Shown one piece after another: positions 34,513-43,398 of a stretch of 64,000 nt of DNA (positions within the stretch are counted from its first letter, which is position 1; every line of letters starts with the position of its first letter). The position numbers and the translations under genes are program-made. The DNA comes from Acinetobacter pseudolwoffii (GTDB lineage Bacteria; Pseudomonadota; Gammaproteobacteria; Pseudomonadales; Moraxellaceae): contig NZ_PHRG01000003.1 of the NCBI RefSeq assembly GCF_002803605.1, positions 124,001 to 188,000 on the forward strand, given 5' to 3'. The notes under the pieces were generated by a model that made no database searches, was not told where the DNA came from, and saw only the letters and a list, made by a program, of their open reading frames with translations.

Positions 34513-35166
34513 TTACAGTTTGGTGAAAATGTCTTCAGCAGGCAGGCGGGATTTCGGTAGTTTGGCATTGAAGTCATTTTCACTGCGATAACCCAAAGTC
34601 AGCAGCACAGAGGGAATTAAACCCTGTTCTGCAAGTTTTAATTCTTCAGTGATAATCTCTTCATCAAAGCCGCCAATCGGGGTGGCATCAACCCCTTCAA
34701 TTCCGGCAGCTAACAGCATCTGACCGAGCGCAATAAAGGTCTGATTTTCAGCCCAGCGCTGAATATCACCTTTTTCATTACGATAATAATGAATATAGCC
34801 TGCACGGGTGTTTTTCTGGCCTTCTTTGGCCGATTCATCTTTAAAACGCCCGCTGAGATCATCGCGATTCAATAAGTTTTCCAGATGCAGCTCATTAATA
34901 TCGGCTTTGGTGCAAAATAAAATAGTATGCGAAGAATCCAGAACTTTGGGTGCATTGTAGGCATAAGTACCGATCAAGGCTTTGGCAATGCGCTGTTTGG
35001 CGGCATCATGATCGGCAATAAAAAAATGCCAAGGCTGAATATTGATTGAGGAAGGTGCAAAACGCAAAACTTCTAATAAACGTTCAAACTGGGCTGCCGG
35101 GATTTTTTTGCTAGGATCATAGGCTTTGGTGGCATAGCGGGTCTGTGTGATCTTGAGTAAATCCAT
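34513..35166 (-). CDS. nfsB: Oxygen-insensitive NAD(P)H nitroreductase (NfsB-like)
   Basis: FMN-dependent nitroreductase/dihydropteridine-reductase-family enzyme reducing nitroaromatics and quinones by two electrons. Its 217 aa match the E. coli length. Diagnostic blocks: TRYATKAYDPSKKI, RFAPSSINIQPWHFF (FMN contacts), WAENQTFIALGQMLLAA and GIEGVDATPIGGFD. ATG 35166 follows GGAG by 7 nt; a TTG one codon upstream is less likely. It is monocistronic. Confidence 0.9.
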   Translation of the reverse strand: MDLLKITQTRYATKAYDPSKKIPAAQFERLLEVLRFAPSSINIQPWHFFIADHDAAKQRIAKALIGTYAYNAPKVLDSSHTILFCTKADINELHLENLLNRDDLSGRFKDESAKEGQKNTRAGYIHYYRNEKGDIQRWAENQTFIALGQMLLAAGIEGVDATPIGGFDEEIITEELKLAEQGLIPSVLLTLGYRSENDFNAKLPKSRLPAEDIFTKL

Positions 35167-35692
35167 CAATGGACTCCAATTTTTTTAAATAAAATGAGGG
35201 TAGATGCTCTGGATCTATAAAATTTTCAGATCTGGAGATTATTACAATAAAAAAGCATCAGGCAAAGTCTGTTGTTTAATGATCTTGATATAAATTCAAG
35301 CAAAACTTAGCGTTGAATCAGATGAAAACCCAGTTTTTGTCTATTGGCATTTTTTAGCAAGAAGCATTGACTAATAAGTATCGCCGGCAATGTGCAAATG
35401 GGGCAGTGAATGCGGTTTACAATTATTTTAAAGATAAACTGAAGACCTGACAGCAAATCGCGTGGTGGATTGGACTGTAAAATGCCGGAAATGAATCTAA
35501 GTGAATAGGCTGTAGAGATTTTTATTTTCAATCAGGAATAATCTGGTTATTTAAATCCAAGCGAATGTTAATGAACCGCCACAAAGAGGAACAATTTGTA
35601 CGAAAAATAGCTTAGAGAATAGCGCTGATAAAGTGTGCAAAATAATTGTTTAAAAAATAAGGTTAATCTTTATTTGTAATGACAATGTATGT

Positions 35693-35721
35693 TTGCTTTC
35701 TAGTAAATAAGCATGTATACT
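35693..35721 (+). promoter_or_regulatory. Strong-looking sigma-70 promoter
   Basis: TTGCTT (35693-35698), exactly 17 bp, TATACT (35716-35721). The start site would be near 35728. The first thing transcribed is the hairpin at 35735-35753. Confidence 0.55.
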
Positions 35722-35734
35722 TATAAACACTTCG

Positions 35735-35756
35735 AGCGGGTATAGTTCCCGCTTTT
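35735..35756 (+). terminator. Terminator-like hairpin directly downstream of a promoter
   Basis: AGCGGG / CCCGCT with loop TATAGTT, followed by TTTATT. It would end a transcript of only about 30-40 nt, or act as an attenuator in the leader of the gene at 35898. Confidence 0.55.
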
Positions 35757-35897
35757 ATTATTTCTAGCTAATTGTGATTCACTTTTGGTTCAAGCTTGAG
35801 CTTGAATAACATCTAGTAACTACAGAATTATTATACAAATTTGGTTTTCTTAATCTCTTTGTACAGTCACAAAAAGCTCATTTTATGAGTAAATATT

Positions 35898-36116
35898 TTG
35901 AATATATTAAATGAATGGCATACCGCTACAGCCGTAAATGGTGGCGAAATTAATGTTAAACTGGTTCCTTTAAAGCGTAAGCAAAACACTCAGGATGGTT
36001 TTATCTGGGTAGAAGTTGGAAAAATGATCCAGCTACAAACAGGTGAAGAAATTCTGTTTAACCTTGATGGTAAAAGTTTCTATACCGGTGTGAATAAGCT
36101 TTATCGTCTGTGCTAA
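35898..36116 (+). CDS. Small hypothetical protein, 72 aa
   Basis: Starts at a TTG (no in-frame ATG before residue 43; an in-frame stop at 35886 limits upstream extension). Sequence character: NEWHTATAVNGGEINVKLVP, then DGFIWVEVGKMIQL and NLDGKSFYTGVNKLYRL; it reads like a small beta-rich domain. No signal peptide, and one Cys as the last residue. A bidirectional terminator follows. The frame may be real because of its composition and the leader and terminator around it. No family is recognised. Confidence 0.5.
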   Translation: MNILNEWHTATAVNGGEINVKLVPLKRKQNTQDGFIWVEVGKMIQLQTGEEILFNLDGKSFYTGVNKLYRLC

Positions 36117-36132
36117 GCAAACACATATCTTA

Positions 36133-36165
36133 AAAAAAGTGGCCGATTAATATCGCCACTTTTTT
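36133..36165. terminator. Bidirectional terminator overlapping the 3' end of lpxH
   Basis: AAAAAAGTGGC / GCCACTTTTTT. One arm lies inside the last codons of lpxH (stop at 36147-36149). It serves both the plus-strand small gene and lpxH. Confidence 0.8.
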
Positions 36166-36866
36166 AGTTTTAGGGTCTCGAAATCTTGGTTTTCCTGAAT
36201 TTCCAGTATCTCGGCACTGTCTTCCTTCCAGTCACCCAGTACGATTCTTTTTTTCTGACCTAGCGGATGAATGGCTGCGCGATGCGTATGGCCATGGATC
36301 AATACGTCAACGTCTTGTAATGCCAGCTCAACGGCCTGATCATTAACATCCATCACTTCATAGCTTTTAAACTGCTGCGCCTGATGACTTTGCTGACGAA
36401 AGCCATTGGCTAATTTTTTACGGAAAGACAGCGGTGTACGCTTTAATAAGCCTAGCAGAAGTGGATGCCGGATAATCTTTTTAAAGCGCTGATAAGCGAT
36501 GTCATCGGTACACAGTGCATCACCATGTTCCAGGCGAAAACGTGTTCTTGCAATGTTCAGTTGGTCTATCTCAGGAAGCAGCTTTCCGCCAAATTGAGCT
36601 AAAAACTTGCTGTCGAGAACAAAATCCCGGTTGCCTGCCTGAAAATATACCTGATTGCCAGCCTGAATAAACTGTTTTAAGGCAGTGATAATTTCGTCCA
36701 GCCATGGGGCTGTATAGTCATCACCGATCCAGGCATTGAACCAGTCACCCAAAATATACAATCGGGTATTTTGATCTTGATATTCGGTCAATAAATCTAA
36801 AAACCCCCGAACAAGTCGAGGGTGATCAGGTGACAAATGTAAATCTGAGATAAACAGATAGGTCAC
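36147..36866 (-). CDS. lpxH: UDP-2,3-diacylglucosamine diphosphatase LpxH
   Basis: Peripheral membrane metallophosphatase for the fourth lipid A step, hydrolysing UDP-2,3-diacylglucosamine to lipid X and UMP. The 239-aa protein has the metal motifs SDLHLS (D8, H10), GDWFNAWIGDD, AGNRDF, EHGDALCTDD and HGHTHRA. The start is a GTG at 36866 with AGGA 8 nt upstream; an ATG at 36902 would add 12 charged residues before the conserved TYLFISDLHL. It completes the pathway begun by lpxA/lpxD at 13.5-15.9 kb. ppiB lies upstream on the same strand. Confidence 0.93.
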   Translation of the reverse strand: MTYLFISDLHLSPDHPRLVRGFLDLLTEYQDQNTRLYILGDWFNAWIGDDYTAPWLDEIITALKQFIQAGNQVYFQAGNRDFVLDSKFLAQFGGKLLPEIDQLNIARTRFRLEHGDALCTDDIAYQRFKKIIRHPLLLGLLKRTPLSFRKKLANGFRQQSHQAQQFKSYEVMDVNDQAVELALQDVDVLIHGHTHRAAIHPLGQKKRIVLGDWKEDSAEILEIQENQDFETLKLKKWRY

Positions 36867-36928
36867 GAATCTTTTCCTTTTATTCCTCTCTAGATCCCTC
36901 ATTTATATGAGGGATTTTCCATTACACC

Positions 36929-36951
36929 GTTTTAAAGCATCGCTTTAAAAC
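36929..36951. repeat. Perfect 10-bp inverted repeat between ppiB and lpxH
   Basis: GTTTTAAAGC and GCTTTAAAAC separated by ATC. There is no T-run after it on the minus strand, so it is a weak terminator, an mRNA stabiliser or a protein site. Confidence 0.5.
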
Positions 36952-36976
36952 TCATAAAGAACGGAGAGGACGTTTT

Positions 36977-37486
36977 TTATTCAGAAATGATTTTTGCAGA
37001 CTCAATAACCACATTTTCTAGTGGAACATCAGCGTGGTAGCCACGGTTGCCAGTACGAACGCCTTTAATTTCGTTGACAATGTCCATGCCGTCAGTCACT
37101 TTACCAAATACTGCATAACCCCAACCTTGTGCTGTTTTACCAGAATGGTTAAGGAATGCGTTGTTGCCAACGTTAATGAAGAATTGAGCAGATGCAGAAT
37201 GTGGAGCTTGCGTACGCGCCATGGCAATTGTGCCCAAATCGTTAGTTAAGCCATTGTCTGCTTCATTTTCGATTGCATCACGGGTCGCTTTTTCTTTGAA
37301 GTTTTCATCCATACCACCACCCTGGATCATGAAACCATCAATCACACGGTGGAAAATTACGCCGTCATAAAAACCGTCACGCACATATTCTAAAAAGTTA
37401 GCCACTGTTTTAGGTGCTTTTTCAGCATTGAGTTCAAGAACAATACGACCTTTATTGGTGTTTAATTCGACTTGAGGAAAACTCAT
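36977..37486 (-). CDS. ppiB: Peptidyl-prolyl cis-trans isomerase (cyclophilin, cytoplasmic)
   Basis: Accelerates proline isomerisation during folding. The 169-aa cyclophilin has no signal peptide and contains [14 protein letters not shown] (catalytic Arg), [18 protein letters not shown] and [20 protein letters not shown] lies about 8 nt before the ATG. A short hairpin separates it from lpxH downstream. Confidence 0.96.
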   Translation of the reverse strand: MSFPQVELNTNKGRIVLELNAEKAPKTVANFLEYVRDGFYDGVIFHRVIDGFMIQGGGMDENFKEKATRDAIENEADNGLTNDLGTIAMARTQAPHSASAQFFINVGNNAFLNHSGKTAQGWGYAVFGKVTDGMDIVNEIKGVRTGNRGYHADVPLENVVIESAKIISE

Positions 37487-37908
37487 TGTGTAATCTCCTA
37501 ATCATGGACGAGTGCCATGGTTTTTTCTGAATGAGTGAAGCATAAGCAAACTACAATCGACTAGGCAAGTAAAAACATTATTTTCTTTGTTAAAAGCATA
37601 AAAATAGTACCTTATTTATACGTTGATTTATCAAGGCATTTCAGATATTGCCCTATCAGGCACCCTATTTTGAATTGGCGTAAATTAATGATTTTACTGC
37701 TTGTACAAGCACTGATATTTTAGTTTCAGGCAACTCGCCGTATTTTCATTTTTTAAAATGGGTGAATTGAAATCAAATACCATAGTTAGCGGTTGAGAGA
37801 TTATTCACCTCTAGTTAAACTAAGGAACTTTGATAATGAATATGCGTACAACCTGTGCGATTAAATATTCGTTAATCCCTTTTTAACTTTAGAAGTGAAT
37901 GATTGATC
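37487..37908. other. Intergenic region before glnS, with a possible leader peptide
   Basis: 422 bases between the divergent ppiB and glnS genes. I see no rRNA, tRNA or clear promoter consensus. A 16-codon open frame with a good ribosome-binding site (37836-37886) is listed separately. The rest is A/T-rich and unassigned. Confidence 0.5.
37836..37886 (+). CDS. Possible 16-aa leader peptide upstream of glnS
   Basis: ATG preceded by AAGGA with 9-nt spacing; encodes MNMRTTCAIKYSLIPF and stops 22 nt before the glnS ATG. No glutamine codons are present, so this is not a classical glutamine attenuator. The good ribosome site followed by a very short frame is the only evidence. Confidence 0.25.
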   Translation: MNMRTTCAIKYSLIPF

Positions 37909-39636
37909 ATGAAGCCAAATGATGTTGTGACATCTCTGCCCGAGAACCCGACCCAAAAGAACAATGCAGTCGATTCAGTGCAGCAGCAAGAACAACAACC
38001 GGGCTTGGACTTTGTACGTCAGGTCATTACGGATGATTTAGCCGCTGGTCGTACCCAACAGATCGTCACGCGTTTTCCGCCTGAGCCAAATGGCTACTTA
38101 CATATTGGCCATGTGAAAGCAATTTGCTTGAACTTTGGGATTGCTGAAGAATTCCAGGGTGTGTGTAATCTTCGTTTTGATGATACCAATCCGGATGCTG
38201 AAGAACAGGAATATGTTGATGGTATTGCCAATGATGTGAAATGGTTGGGCTTCCAGTGGGAGGGCGAGCCGCGCTATGCATCGAGCTATTTTGATCAACT
38301 TTATACATGGGCGGTTCAGCTGATTGAACAGGGTGATGCCTATGTGGATTTACAAAGCCCCGAAGACATCCGTTTAAACCGCGGTAACTTTGTCGAGCCG
38401 GGTAAGAACTCGCCACAACGTGATGCAACTGTTGCAGAGAATCTGGAACGTTTTGAGAAGATGCGTAGCGGTGAATATGCTGAAGGTCAGGCTGTTTTAC
38501 GCGCTAAAATCGATATGACCTCACCGAACGTACATATGCGTGATCCGATCTTGTATCGTATCTTGCATTCAGCGCACCATCAGACAGGCGATACATGGAA
38601 AATTTATCCAATGTACGACTATGCGCATCCATTGTCTGATGCGATTGAAGGCATTACTCACTCGCTTTGTACATTAGAGTTCCAGGATCACCGTCCGTTC
38701 TATGACTGGGTGGTGGCAAAGGTTAAATCACCATCTGTGCCACGTCAGTATGAATCTAGCCGTTTGAACGTGGATTACACCATCACCTCGAAACGTAAAT
38801 TACGTAAACTGGTTGAAGGTGCTCATGTGAATGGTTGGGACGATCCACGTATGCCAACTGTAGTCGGTATGCGTCGCCGTGGTTTTACACCTGAAGGTCT
38901 GCGTGATTTCTGCCAGCGTGTCGGTGTATCGAAAGTGGATGGTAGTATTGTCGATGTCGCGATGCTGGAATATTGCATCCGCCAGTCTCTGGAAAATACC
39001 GCAGCGCGTGGTATGGCCGTGTTAAATCCACTGAAAGTGACCTTAAGCAACTTGCCAGCCGATATGGATCTGACCCATTCACGTCATCCGAACGTGGACA
39101 TGGGCGAACGCGTGATTCCTTTAACCACTGAGCTGTTTATTGACCGTAAAGACTTTGAGGAAGAACCACCAAAAGGCTTTAAACGTCTGATTCCAGGTGG
39201 TGAAGTACGTTTACGTCATGCCTATGTGATCAAATGTGATGAAGTCATTAAAGATGAAAATGGTGAAGTGGTTGAGCTGAAATGTTCGATTGATCCTGAA
39301 ACTTTGGGTAAGAACCCTGAAGGCCGCAAGGTGAAAGGCGTGGTTCACTGGGTATCTGCGACTAAAGGTGTGCCTGCCGAAGTCCGTATTTATGAACGTC
39401 TGTTCACTGAGTCGGATCCTGAAGTGGGTGATGACTTCCTGGCCAACCTGAACCCTGAATCCTTAAAGGTGGTTCAAGCCGTGATTGAGCCGGCATTGGC
39501 GCAAGCTCAACCGGAAGATCGCTTCCAGTTTGAGCGTGAAGGTTACTTCGTTGCCGATCAATACGATCATAATAGCAAGAAACCAGTATTTAACCGTATT
39601 CTTGACTTGAAAGACAGTTTCAAGCCAGGTAAATAA
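37909..39636 (+). CDS. glnS: Glutaminyl-tRNA synthetase
   Basis: Class I aminoacyl-tRNA synthetase charging tRNA-Gln. The 575-aa protein has an N-terminal acidic/Gln-rich extension of about 30 residues, then [19 protein letters not shown] (HIGH motif), [29 protein letters not shown], the KMSKS equivalent [10 protein letters not shown] (here SKRKL) and the C-terminal anticodon-binding barrels. ATG 37909 is chosen over an upstream TTG. A UUCG-loop terminator follows. Confidence 0.97.
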   Translation: MKPNDVVTSLPENPTQKNNAVDSVQQQEQQPGLDFVRQVITDDLAAGRTQQIVTRFPPEPNGYLHIGHVKAICLNFGIAEEFQGVCNLRFDDTNPDAEEQEYVDGIANDVKWLGFQWEGEPRYASSYFDQLYTWAVQLIEQGDAYVDLQSPEDIRLNRGNFVEPGKNSPQRDATVAENLERFEKMRSGEYAEGQAVLRAKIDMTSPNVHMRDPILYRILHSAHHQTGDTWKIYPMYDYAHPLSDAIEGITHSLCTLEFQDHRPFYDWVVAKVKSPSVPRQYESSRLNVDYTITSKRKLRKLVEGAHVNGWDDPRMPTVVGMRRRGFTPEGLRDFCQRVGVSKVDGSIVDVAMLEYCIRQSLENTAARGMAVLNPLKVTLSNLPADMDLTHSRHPNVDMGERVIPLTTELFIDRKDFEEEPPKGFKRLIPGGEVRLRHAYVIKCDEVIKDENGEVVELKCSIDPETLGKNPEGRKVKGVVHWVSATKGVPAEVRIYERLFTESDPEVGDDFLANLNPESLKVVQAVIEPALAQAQPEDRFQFEREGYFVADQYDHNSKKPVFNRILDLKDSFKPGK

Positions 39637-39656
39637 TCAGGTTTAAATCAGATATT

Positions 39657-39683
39657 AAAAGCCCAACTTCGGTTGGGCTTTTT
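39657..39683 (+). terminator. Intrinsic terminator of glnS
   Basis: AAAAGCCCAAC-TTCG-GTTGGGCTTTTT, a perfect 11-bp stem with UUCG tetraloop. Confidence 0.93.
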
Positions 39684-39704
39684 CAATACAGCAGGGAAAA
39701 TGCC

Positions 39705-40616
39705 ATGATTGTGCGTGATAAAAACAATAGTATCGGTTTACTGTTTGCCTGGCAGGGCACAATTTTGCCTAAGGTATTGCCGGCTTTAGTCTTGGTGGTC
39801 TTTATTTCCGGCCTACTGGTCTATTTGAGTCAGGCACATTTTGTGAATCTTCCTGCCGTACCCGCAATCGGCTTTACCATTTTTGGTGTGATTCTTTCGA
39901 TCTTTCTCAGCTTTAGAAATACGGCATGTTATGAGCGCTGGTGGGAAGGGCGCAAGCTCTGGGGAGCGCTAATCGCCACCACACGTCATTTATGCCGGGA
40001 CAGCCATGTGCTGGATGATCAGACCCGCGAGGTCTTGTTATATCGCATGATGCTGTTTAGCCATCTGTTGCGTGACCGGCTCAGACAGCAAGTACAAAGT
40101 ATTCAGCATTACCAAACAACCACGCATTTTGAAAATATGGCATTCGATCAGTTGCTCGTGCAAATCAATCCTTCACAATGGGTGCTGGAACAGATGCAAA
40201 AGGAGTTGGTTCAGCAATATAAGCAGGGCAACATCAGCGATATTATTTATAACAATTTGAATCAGCATACTGTGGCCTTGGGCAATATTCAGGCCGGTTG
40301 TGACCGGATACTGTCGACGCCATTGCCATTTTCTTATTCGGTACTGTTACATCGTGCAGTGTATTCGTTCTGTTTTATTTTACCTTTTAGTTTGCAGGCC
40401 AATCTGGGCCTGTGGACGCCGATTCTGGTCGGGTTGATTGCTTATATGCTCTTAGGCCTAGATGAGCTCAGTGCTGAGCTAGAAGAGCCTTTTGGGCTAC
40501 AGGATAATGATCTGCCACTCGATTCAATGGTACGACTGGTAGAACGGGAAACCTTAAGCTCTTTGGGTAAAGGTTTACCTGAAGCGATTCAGGCCAAAAA
40601 AGGTTATTTAACCTGA
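39705..40616 (+). CDS. Bestrophin-family membrane protein (UPF0187)
   Basis: Bacterial bestrophin homologues form pentameric ion channels. Its 303 aa have hydrophobic segments near 20-45, 50-72, 230-250 and 255-275, and the family blocks SFRNTACYERWWEGRKLWGALI, PLPFSYSVLLHRAVYSFCFILPF and a C-terminal GLDELSAELEEPFG, which is highly characteristic. Ion selectivity is unknown. It follows the glnS terminator with its own start and no close downstream partner. Confidence 0.88.
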   Translation: MIVRDKNNSIGLLFAWQGTILPKVLPALVLVVFISGLLVYLSQAHFVNLPAVPAIGFTIFGVILSIFLSFRNTACYERWWEGRKLWGALIATTRHLCRDSHVLDDQTREVLLYRMMLFSHLLRDRLRQQVQSIQHYQTTTHFENMAFDQLLVQINPSQWVLEQMQKELVQQYKQGNISDIIYNNLNQHTVALGNIQAGCDRILSTPLPFSYSVLLHRAVYSFCFILPFSLQANLGLWTPILVGLIAYMLLGLDELSAELEEPFGLQDNDLPLDSMVRLVERETLSSLGKGLPEAIQAKKGYLT

Positions 40617-40698
40617 TCTGTTCCTTTTAATATCAAAGTTTAAACCCGAACTCAAAATTTCTTACTAACAAAAAATCATCGGCAGGCTGAGCTTTAAA

Positions 40699-41259
40699 TT
40701 AACGATGTTTAAGATTAGTCAGGTCTGACACTTTCGTTTTAGCCTGATCTTGCAATTCACGGTATTGTTGCAAACGCAGATTGGCTTTATCTCTAAGCTT
40801 CTTCTTGATGTACAAGGCCAAGGCAAAACTCGTCGTGGTCAGGGTCAGGAACATGCTGTTCATGAAACTCATCATCGAGCTGATATAACCAATCGTGGTC
40901 AGGCGATTCATCATATAGATCACTTGCGGGCTGCTTTCTACGCCGGTAATCGCCCAAGTACACAGATGTTCGCAATTATTGATAATCAGATGATAATTAT
41001 TTTCATGCATTCTGGAACGCATGCGACGCACAACTTTACGGCCTTTATATTTCGCTGAGTCATAATGTTGCACATGAATCGCTTTGCCATGACTGAATTT
41101 TTCAATAGAGGTTATTTCAATGGGGCGTTTCTTGAATAAATGTGCAAAGCCCGAATAATGAATAACACGACCACGTCCAGCGTATATCCCATGATGGGTA
41201 TAACCGAAATGTTTAACCATAAGGTGCGCTCCTATGGGAAACCGTTTAGTCTGTTGCAT
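40699..41259 (-). CDS. LRAT-like (NlpC/P60 superfamily) protein with C-terminal membrane segment
   Basis: A 186-aa protein resembling lecithin:retinol acyltransferase-type papain-fold domains: YTHHGIYAGRGRVIHYSG carries the His motif (H22/H23), and INNCEHLCTW the catalytic-type NCEH (C96, H98). A hydrophobic stretch (about 120-150, FMNSMFLTLTTTSFALALYI) and a basic coiled tail follow, so it may be membrane-anchored. I chose ATG 41259 because homology-like sequence begins there; the frame stays open to 41430 but the extra residues look non-coding. The acyl donor and acceptor are unknown. Confidence 0.72.
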   Translation of the reverse strand: MQQTKRFPIGAHLMVKHFGYTHHGIYAGRGRVIHYSGFAHLFKKRPIEITSIEKFSHGKAIHVQHYDSAKYKGRKVVRRMRSRMHENNYHLIINNCEHLCTWAITGVESSPQVIYMMNRLTTIGYISSMMSFMNSMFLTLTTTSFALALYIKKKLRDKANLRLQQYRELQDQAKTKVSDLTNLKHR

Positions 41260-41663
41260 ATCAGAATTAAGCCATTTAAAAAAGCATTGTAGTTTAATAA
41301 CAAGTGTACTGCCTTTTGCTAAATTAATCGACGCTTTGCTTGAGTTTAGGCAGACAAGCAATAGGCGTATGCAGCAAGTGACTTGATCACCTGTATGGCA
41401 GAATTCAGATGAACATCTGTTCAGTAACACCTATAAATAGCCTAAGCTAACTTTTACATTTCAATAAAATCAGAAAAAGTGAGAGGAAGAAGTGTTCAGA
41501 TTTATTACCAATTACTCAACAGAAGGCAGAAGGTTGTGTAGTCGGATTTATACAATTGAACTCTCTAAGTTTGGTTCTTCTTCAATGTAATTAAAGCGAC
41601 AGATATAAAAAAAGCACCTGGTTACACAAGTGCTTTTTTTGATCAGGCTAGAGCCTTTGCCGA
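41260..41663. other. Intergenic region upstream of the LRAT-like gene
   Basis: 404 bases without a supported gene. It contains a terminator for the 74-aa gene (41607-41640) and an upstream in-frame extension of the LRAT-like frame that lacks coding character. No convincing promoter is found. Confidence 0.4.
41607..41640 (-). terminator. Intrinsic terminator of the 74-aa hypothetical gene
   Basis: AAAAAAAGCAC pairs with GTGCTTTTTTT around a 12-base loop. It could act in both directions. Confidence 0.85.
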
Positions 41664-41888
41664 TTACTGCAAGGGCAAGTGTTGAAGTTCATTCAGTTCC
41701 TTACGGCTATAGCCGCGTGATACAAGAACCTTTTTGATTCCGATGATGATCTCTTCATCAGTTGCTTTAGACAAAGCTTCAAGAAGCTGTTCATTTGTCT
41801 TGAAAGAGCAATCATTTTCTACACAAGCAATCTGATTCTTGTGTTCATTGTGTTGTTCCACAGAAAACAACTTTTGCCAAAAACTCAT
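41664..41888 (-). CDS. Small hypothetical protein, 74 aa
   Basis: The start at 41888 (MSFWQKLFSVEQHNEHKNQ) has GAAGG six bases upstream. The protein is soluble and mostly helical by composition, with two Cys (ACVENDCSFK) and a conserved-looking C-terminal half (ALSKATDEEIIIGIKKVLVSRGYSRKEL). Its own terminator follows. Function unknown. Confidence 0.65.
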   Translation of the reverse strand: MSFWQKLFSVEQHNEHKNQIACVENDCSFKTNEQLLEALSKATDEEIIIGIKKVLVSRGYSRKELNELQHLPLQ

Positions 41889-42071
41889 AGAGCCTTCATA
41901 CAACAACCTAACATAGAGTGAAATATAGCCAATTAAATAAATAAAGCAATAGGACCTATGTGATAAAAGCAGCAGTTAGTCTTTAGAATTTCCGATTGAA
42001 GCTCAAAGAGCTAACGATATTTTTAGCTGTACAAATGATAATTTGTTATTAAGTTAATGATTTAAGATATA

Positions 42072-42101
42072 AAAAAAGGAATTTCGAAAAACTCCTTTTT
42101 T
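42072..42101 (-). terminator. Intrinsic terminator of trmA
   Basis: AAAAAAGGA / TCCTTTTTT, with TTTCGAAA in the loop, 31 bp beyond the trmA stop. Confidence 0.75.
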
Positions 42102-42131
42102 GTAACAAGAAAATAAATTGAAACAAATTCT

Positions 42132-43214
42132 TTATCTTCTTTCTAACAATACGCCCGTTTCTACATGGTGTGTATATGGAAATTGATCAAACATAGCGAA
42201 TTTGCTGATTTTATGGGTTTGAGACAACTGTTTCAGATTGTCATGCAATGTGTCTGGATTGCAAGAAATGTAAATAATGCGTTGGAAGCGCTGTAATAGT
42301 TTAAGCGTTTCATCATCAATACCGGCACGCGGTGGATCGACAAATACCGTATCGAAATCATAAGTCGCAAGATCAATATTGGCTTCTTGCAGGCGGCGGA
42401 ACACACGCTCGCCGTTGTAAGCTTGGGTGAACTCTTCTGCAGAAAGACGCGCGACCTGAATGTTCCCAATCTGGTTTTGCTCAATATTCCACTCAGCCGC
42501 ATAGACTGAAGATTTGGCTAACTCGGTTGCCAGAACACGGCGGAACTTGGTCGAGAGTGGCAGGGTAAAGTTACCATTACCACAATATAATTCCAGCAAA
42601 TCTTGATCAGATTGCTCTGCCGCATCACATGCCCATTCCAGCATGTTTTGGCAGACTTGGGCATTCGGCTGGGTAAAGCTGCTTTCGATCTGTTTGTATT
42701 GATAGGTACGATCAAAAACAGAAAGTTCTTCCACCACATATTCATCAGACAGGACAAACTTCTGTCCACGGCTGCGGCCAATTAACTTGATATTTAACTG
42801 TTCTGCCAGTGCTTTGGCTGCCGGTTCCCAGCTTTCATCCAATTTACGATGATAAATCAGAGAAACCAGAACCTGACCACTTAAGGTCGCCAGAAAATGT
42901 ACTTCAAACAGACGTGTCGATAATACTGGATCTGCTTTGAGCGCTTGCAGTAATTTAGGCATCAACTGATTGATACTGAGGTCTGCAACCGGAAATTCAT
43001 CAATGCGGATGACTTTTTTCTGTTGATCTTCATTGCGCTCGAACATGGCATAGAACATGTCATCCTCAGTATGCCAGATCCGAAATTCAGCACGCATGCG
43101 GAAATATTTTTCAGGAGACTGGAATACTTCGAGGGCAGGTGGTTGATATTCGGCAAACTGAGCGCTGATGCGTTCAATTTTGGCATCGAGTTGTTGCTGA
43201 TAAGATGAAGTCAT
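42132..43214 (-). CDS. trmA: tRNA (uracil-5-)-methyltransferase
   Basis: SAM-dependent methylation of U54 in the T-loop of tRNAs. The 360-aa protein has the N-terminal [11 protein letters not shown] typical of TrmA, the SAM motif [31 protein letters not shown], and the catalytic Cys in [13 protein letters not shown] with the C-terminal [14 protein letters not shown]. The length matches TrmA rather than the longer RlmC/RlmD, which carry iron-sulfur Cys. It is monocistronic. Confidence 0.96.
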   Translation of the reverse strand: MTSSYQQQLDAKIERISAQFAEYQPPALEVFQSPEKYFRMRAEFRIWHTEDDMFYAMFERNEDQQKKVIRIDEFPVADLSINQLMPKLLQALKADPVLSTRLFEVHFLATLSGQVLVSLIYHRKLDESWEPAAKALAEQLNIKLIGRSRGQKFVLSDEYVVEELSVFDRTYQYKQIESSFTQPNAQVCQNMLEWACDAAEQSDQDLLELYCGNGNFTLPLSTKFRRVLATELAKSSVYAAEWNIEQNQIGNIQVARLSAEEFTQAYNGERVFRRLQEANIDLATYDFDTVFVDPPRAGIDDETLKLLQRFQRIIYISCNPDTLHDNLKQLSQTHKISKFAMFDQFPYTHHVETGVLLERR

Positions 43215-43313
43215 ATGCAGTAAGAAGTCGCAAATATTTTAAAGCGCAAATGGTAGCAAATAATTGCTGATCTGCCTAAGCCTATTGTGGCTGAGCGGCT
43301 TTAAAAACTGCAT

Positions 43314-43350
43314 AAAAAAGACCAAACCCTCTGAGGAGAAAAATTTGGCC
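43314..43350 (-). terminator. Candidate terminator downstream of putA
   Basis: On the minus strand GGCCAAA pairs with TTTGGTC (one G-T), enclosing a CCTC-A-GAGG inner hairpin, then TTTTTT. Confidence 0.6.
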
Positions 43351-43398
43351 GTAAAGAGGAAATCATGAACAGAAAAATGACAAGATGATTCGATTAAT

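Larger units (their letters stand above)
35170..35897. other. 728-bp A/T-rich region without a supported protein gene
   Basis: Between nfsB and the 72-codon gene at 35898. A minus-strand open frame at 35307-35531 has no good ribosome site and no recognisable features. The region contains a near-consensus promoter (35693-35721) followed directly by a hairpin with a T-tract (35735-35756), described separately. The first part (35170-35650) shows nothing I can name. Confidence 0.5.

Noticed and set aside
35307..35531. Minus-strand 74-codon frame in the long gap before the 72-aa gene
   Set aside because: No Shine-Dalgarno sequence, no recognisable domain, biased only by A/T-rich DNA; kept as unassigned intergenic sequence.
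37487..37908. A glutamine riboswitch or T-box upstream of glnS
   Set aside because: No conserved riboswitch core or T-box sequence was seen; T-boxes are not expected in this lineage.
41260..41430. N-terminal extension of the LRAT-like gene to 41430
   Set aside because: The extra 57 residues are Cys/Leu-rich without a signal-peptide pattern, and the domain-like sequence begins at ATG 41259.
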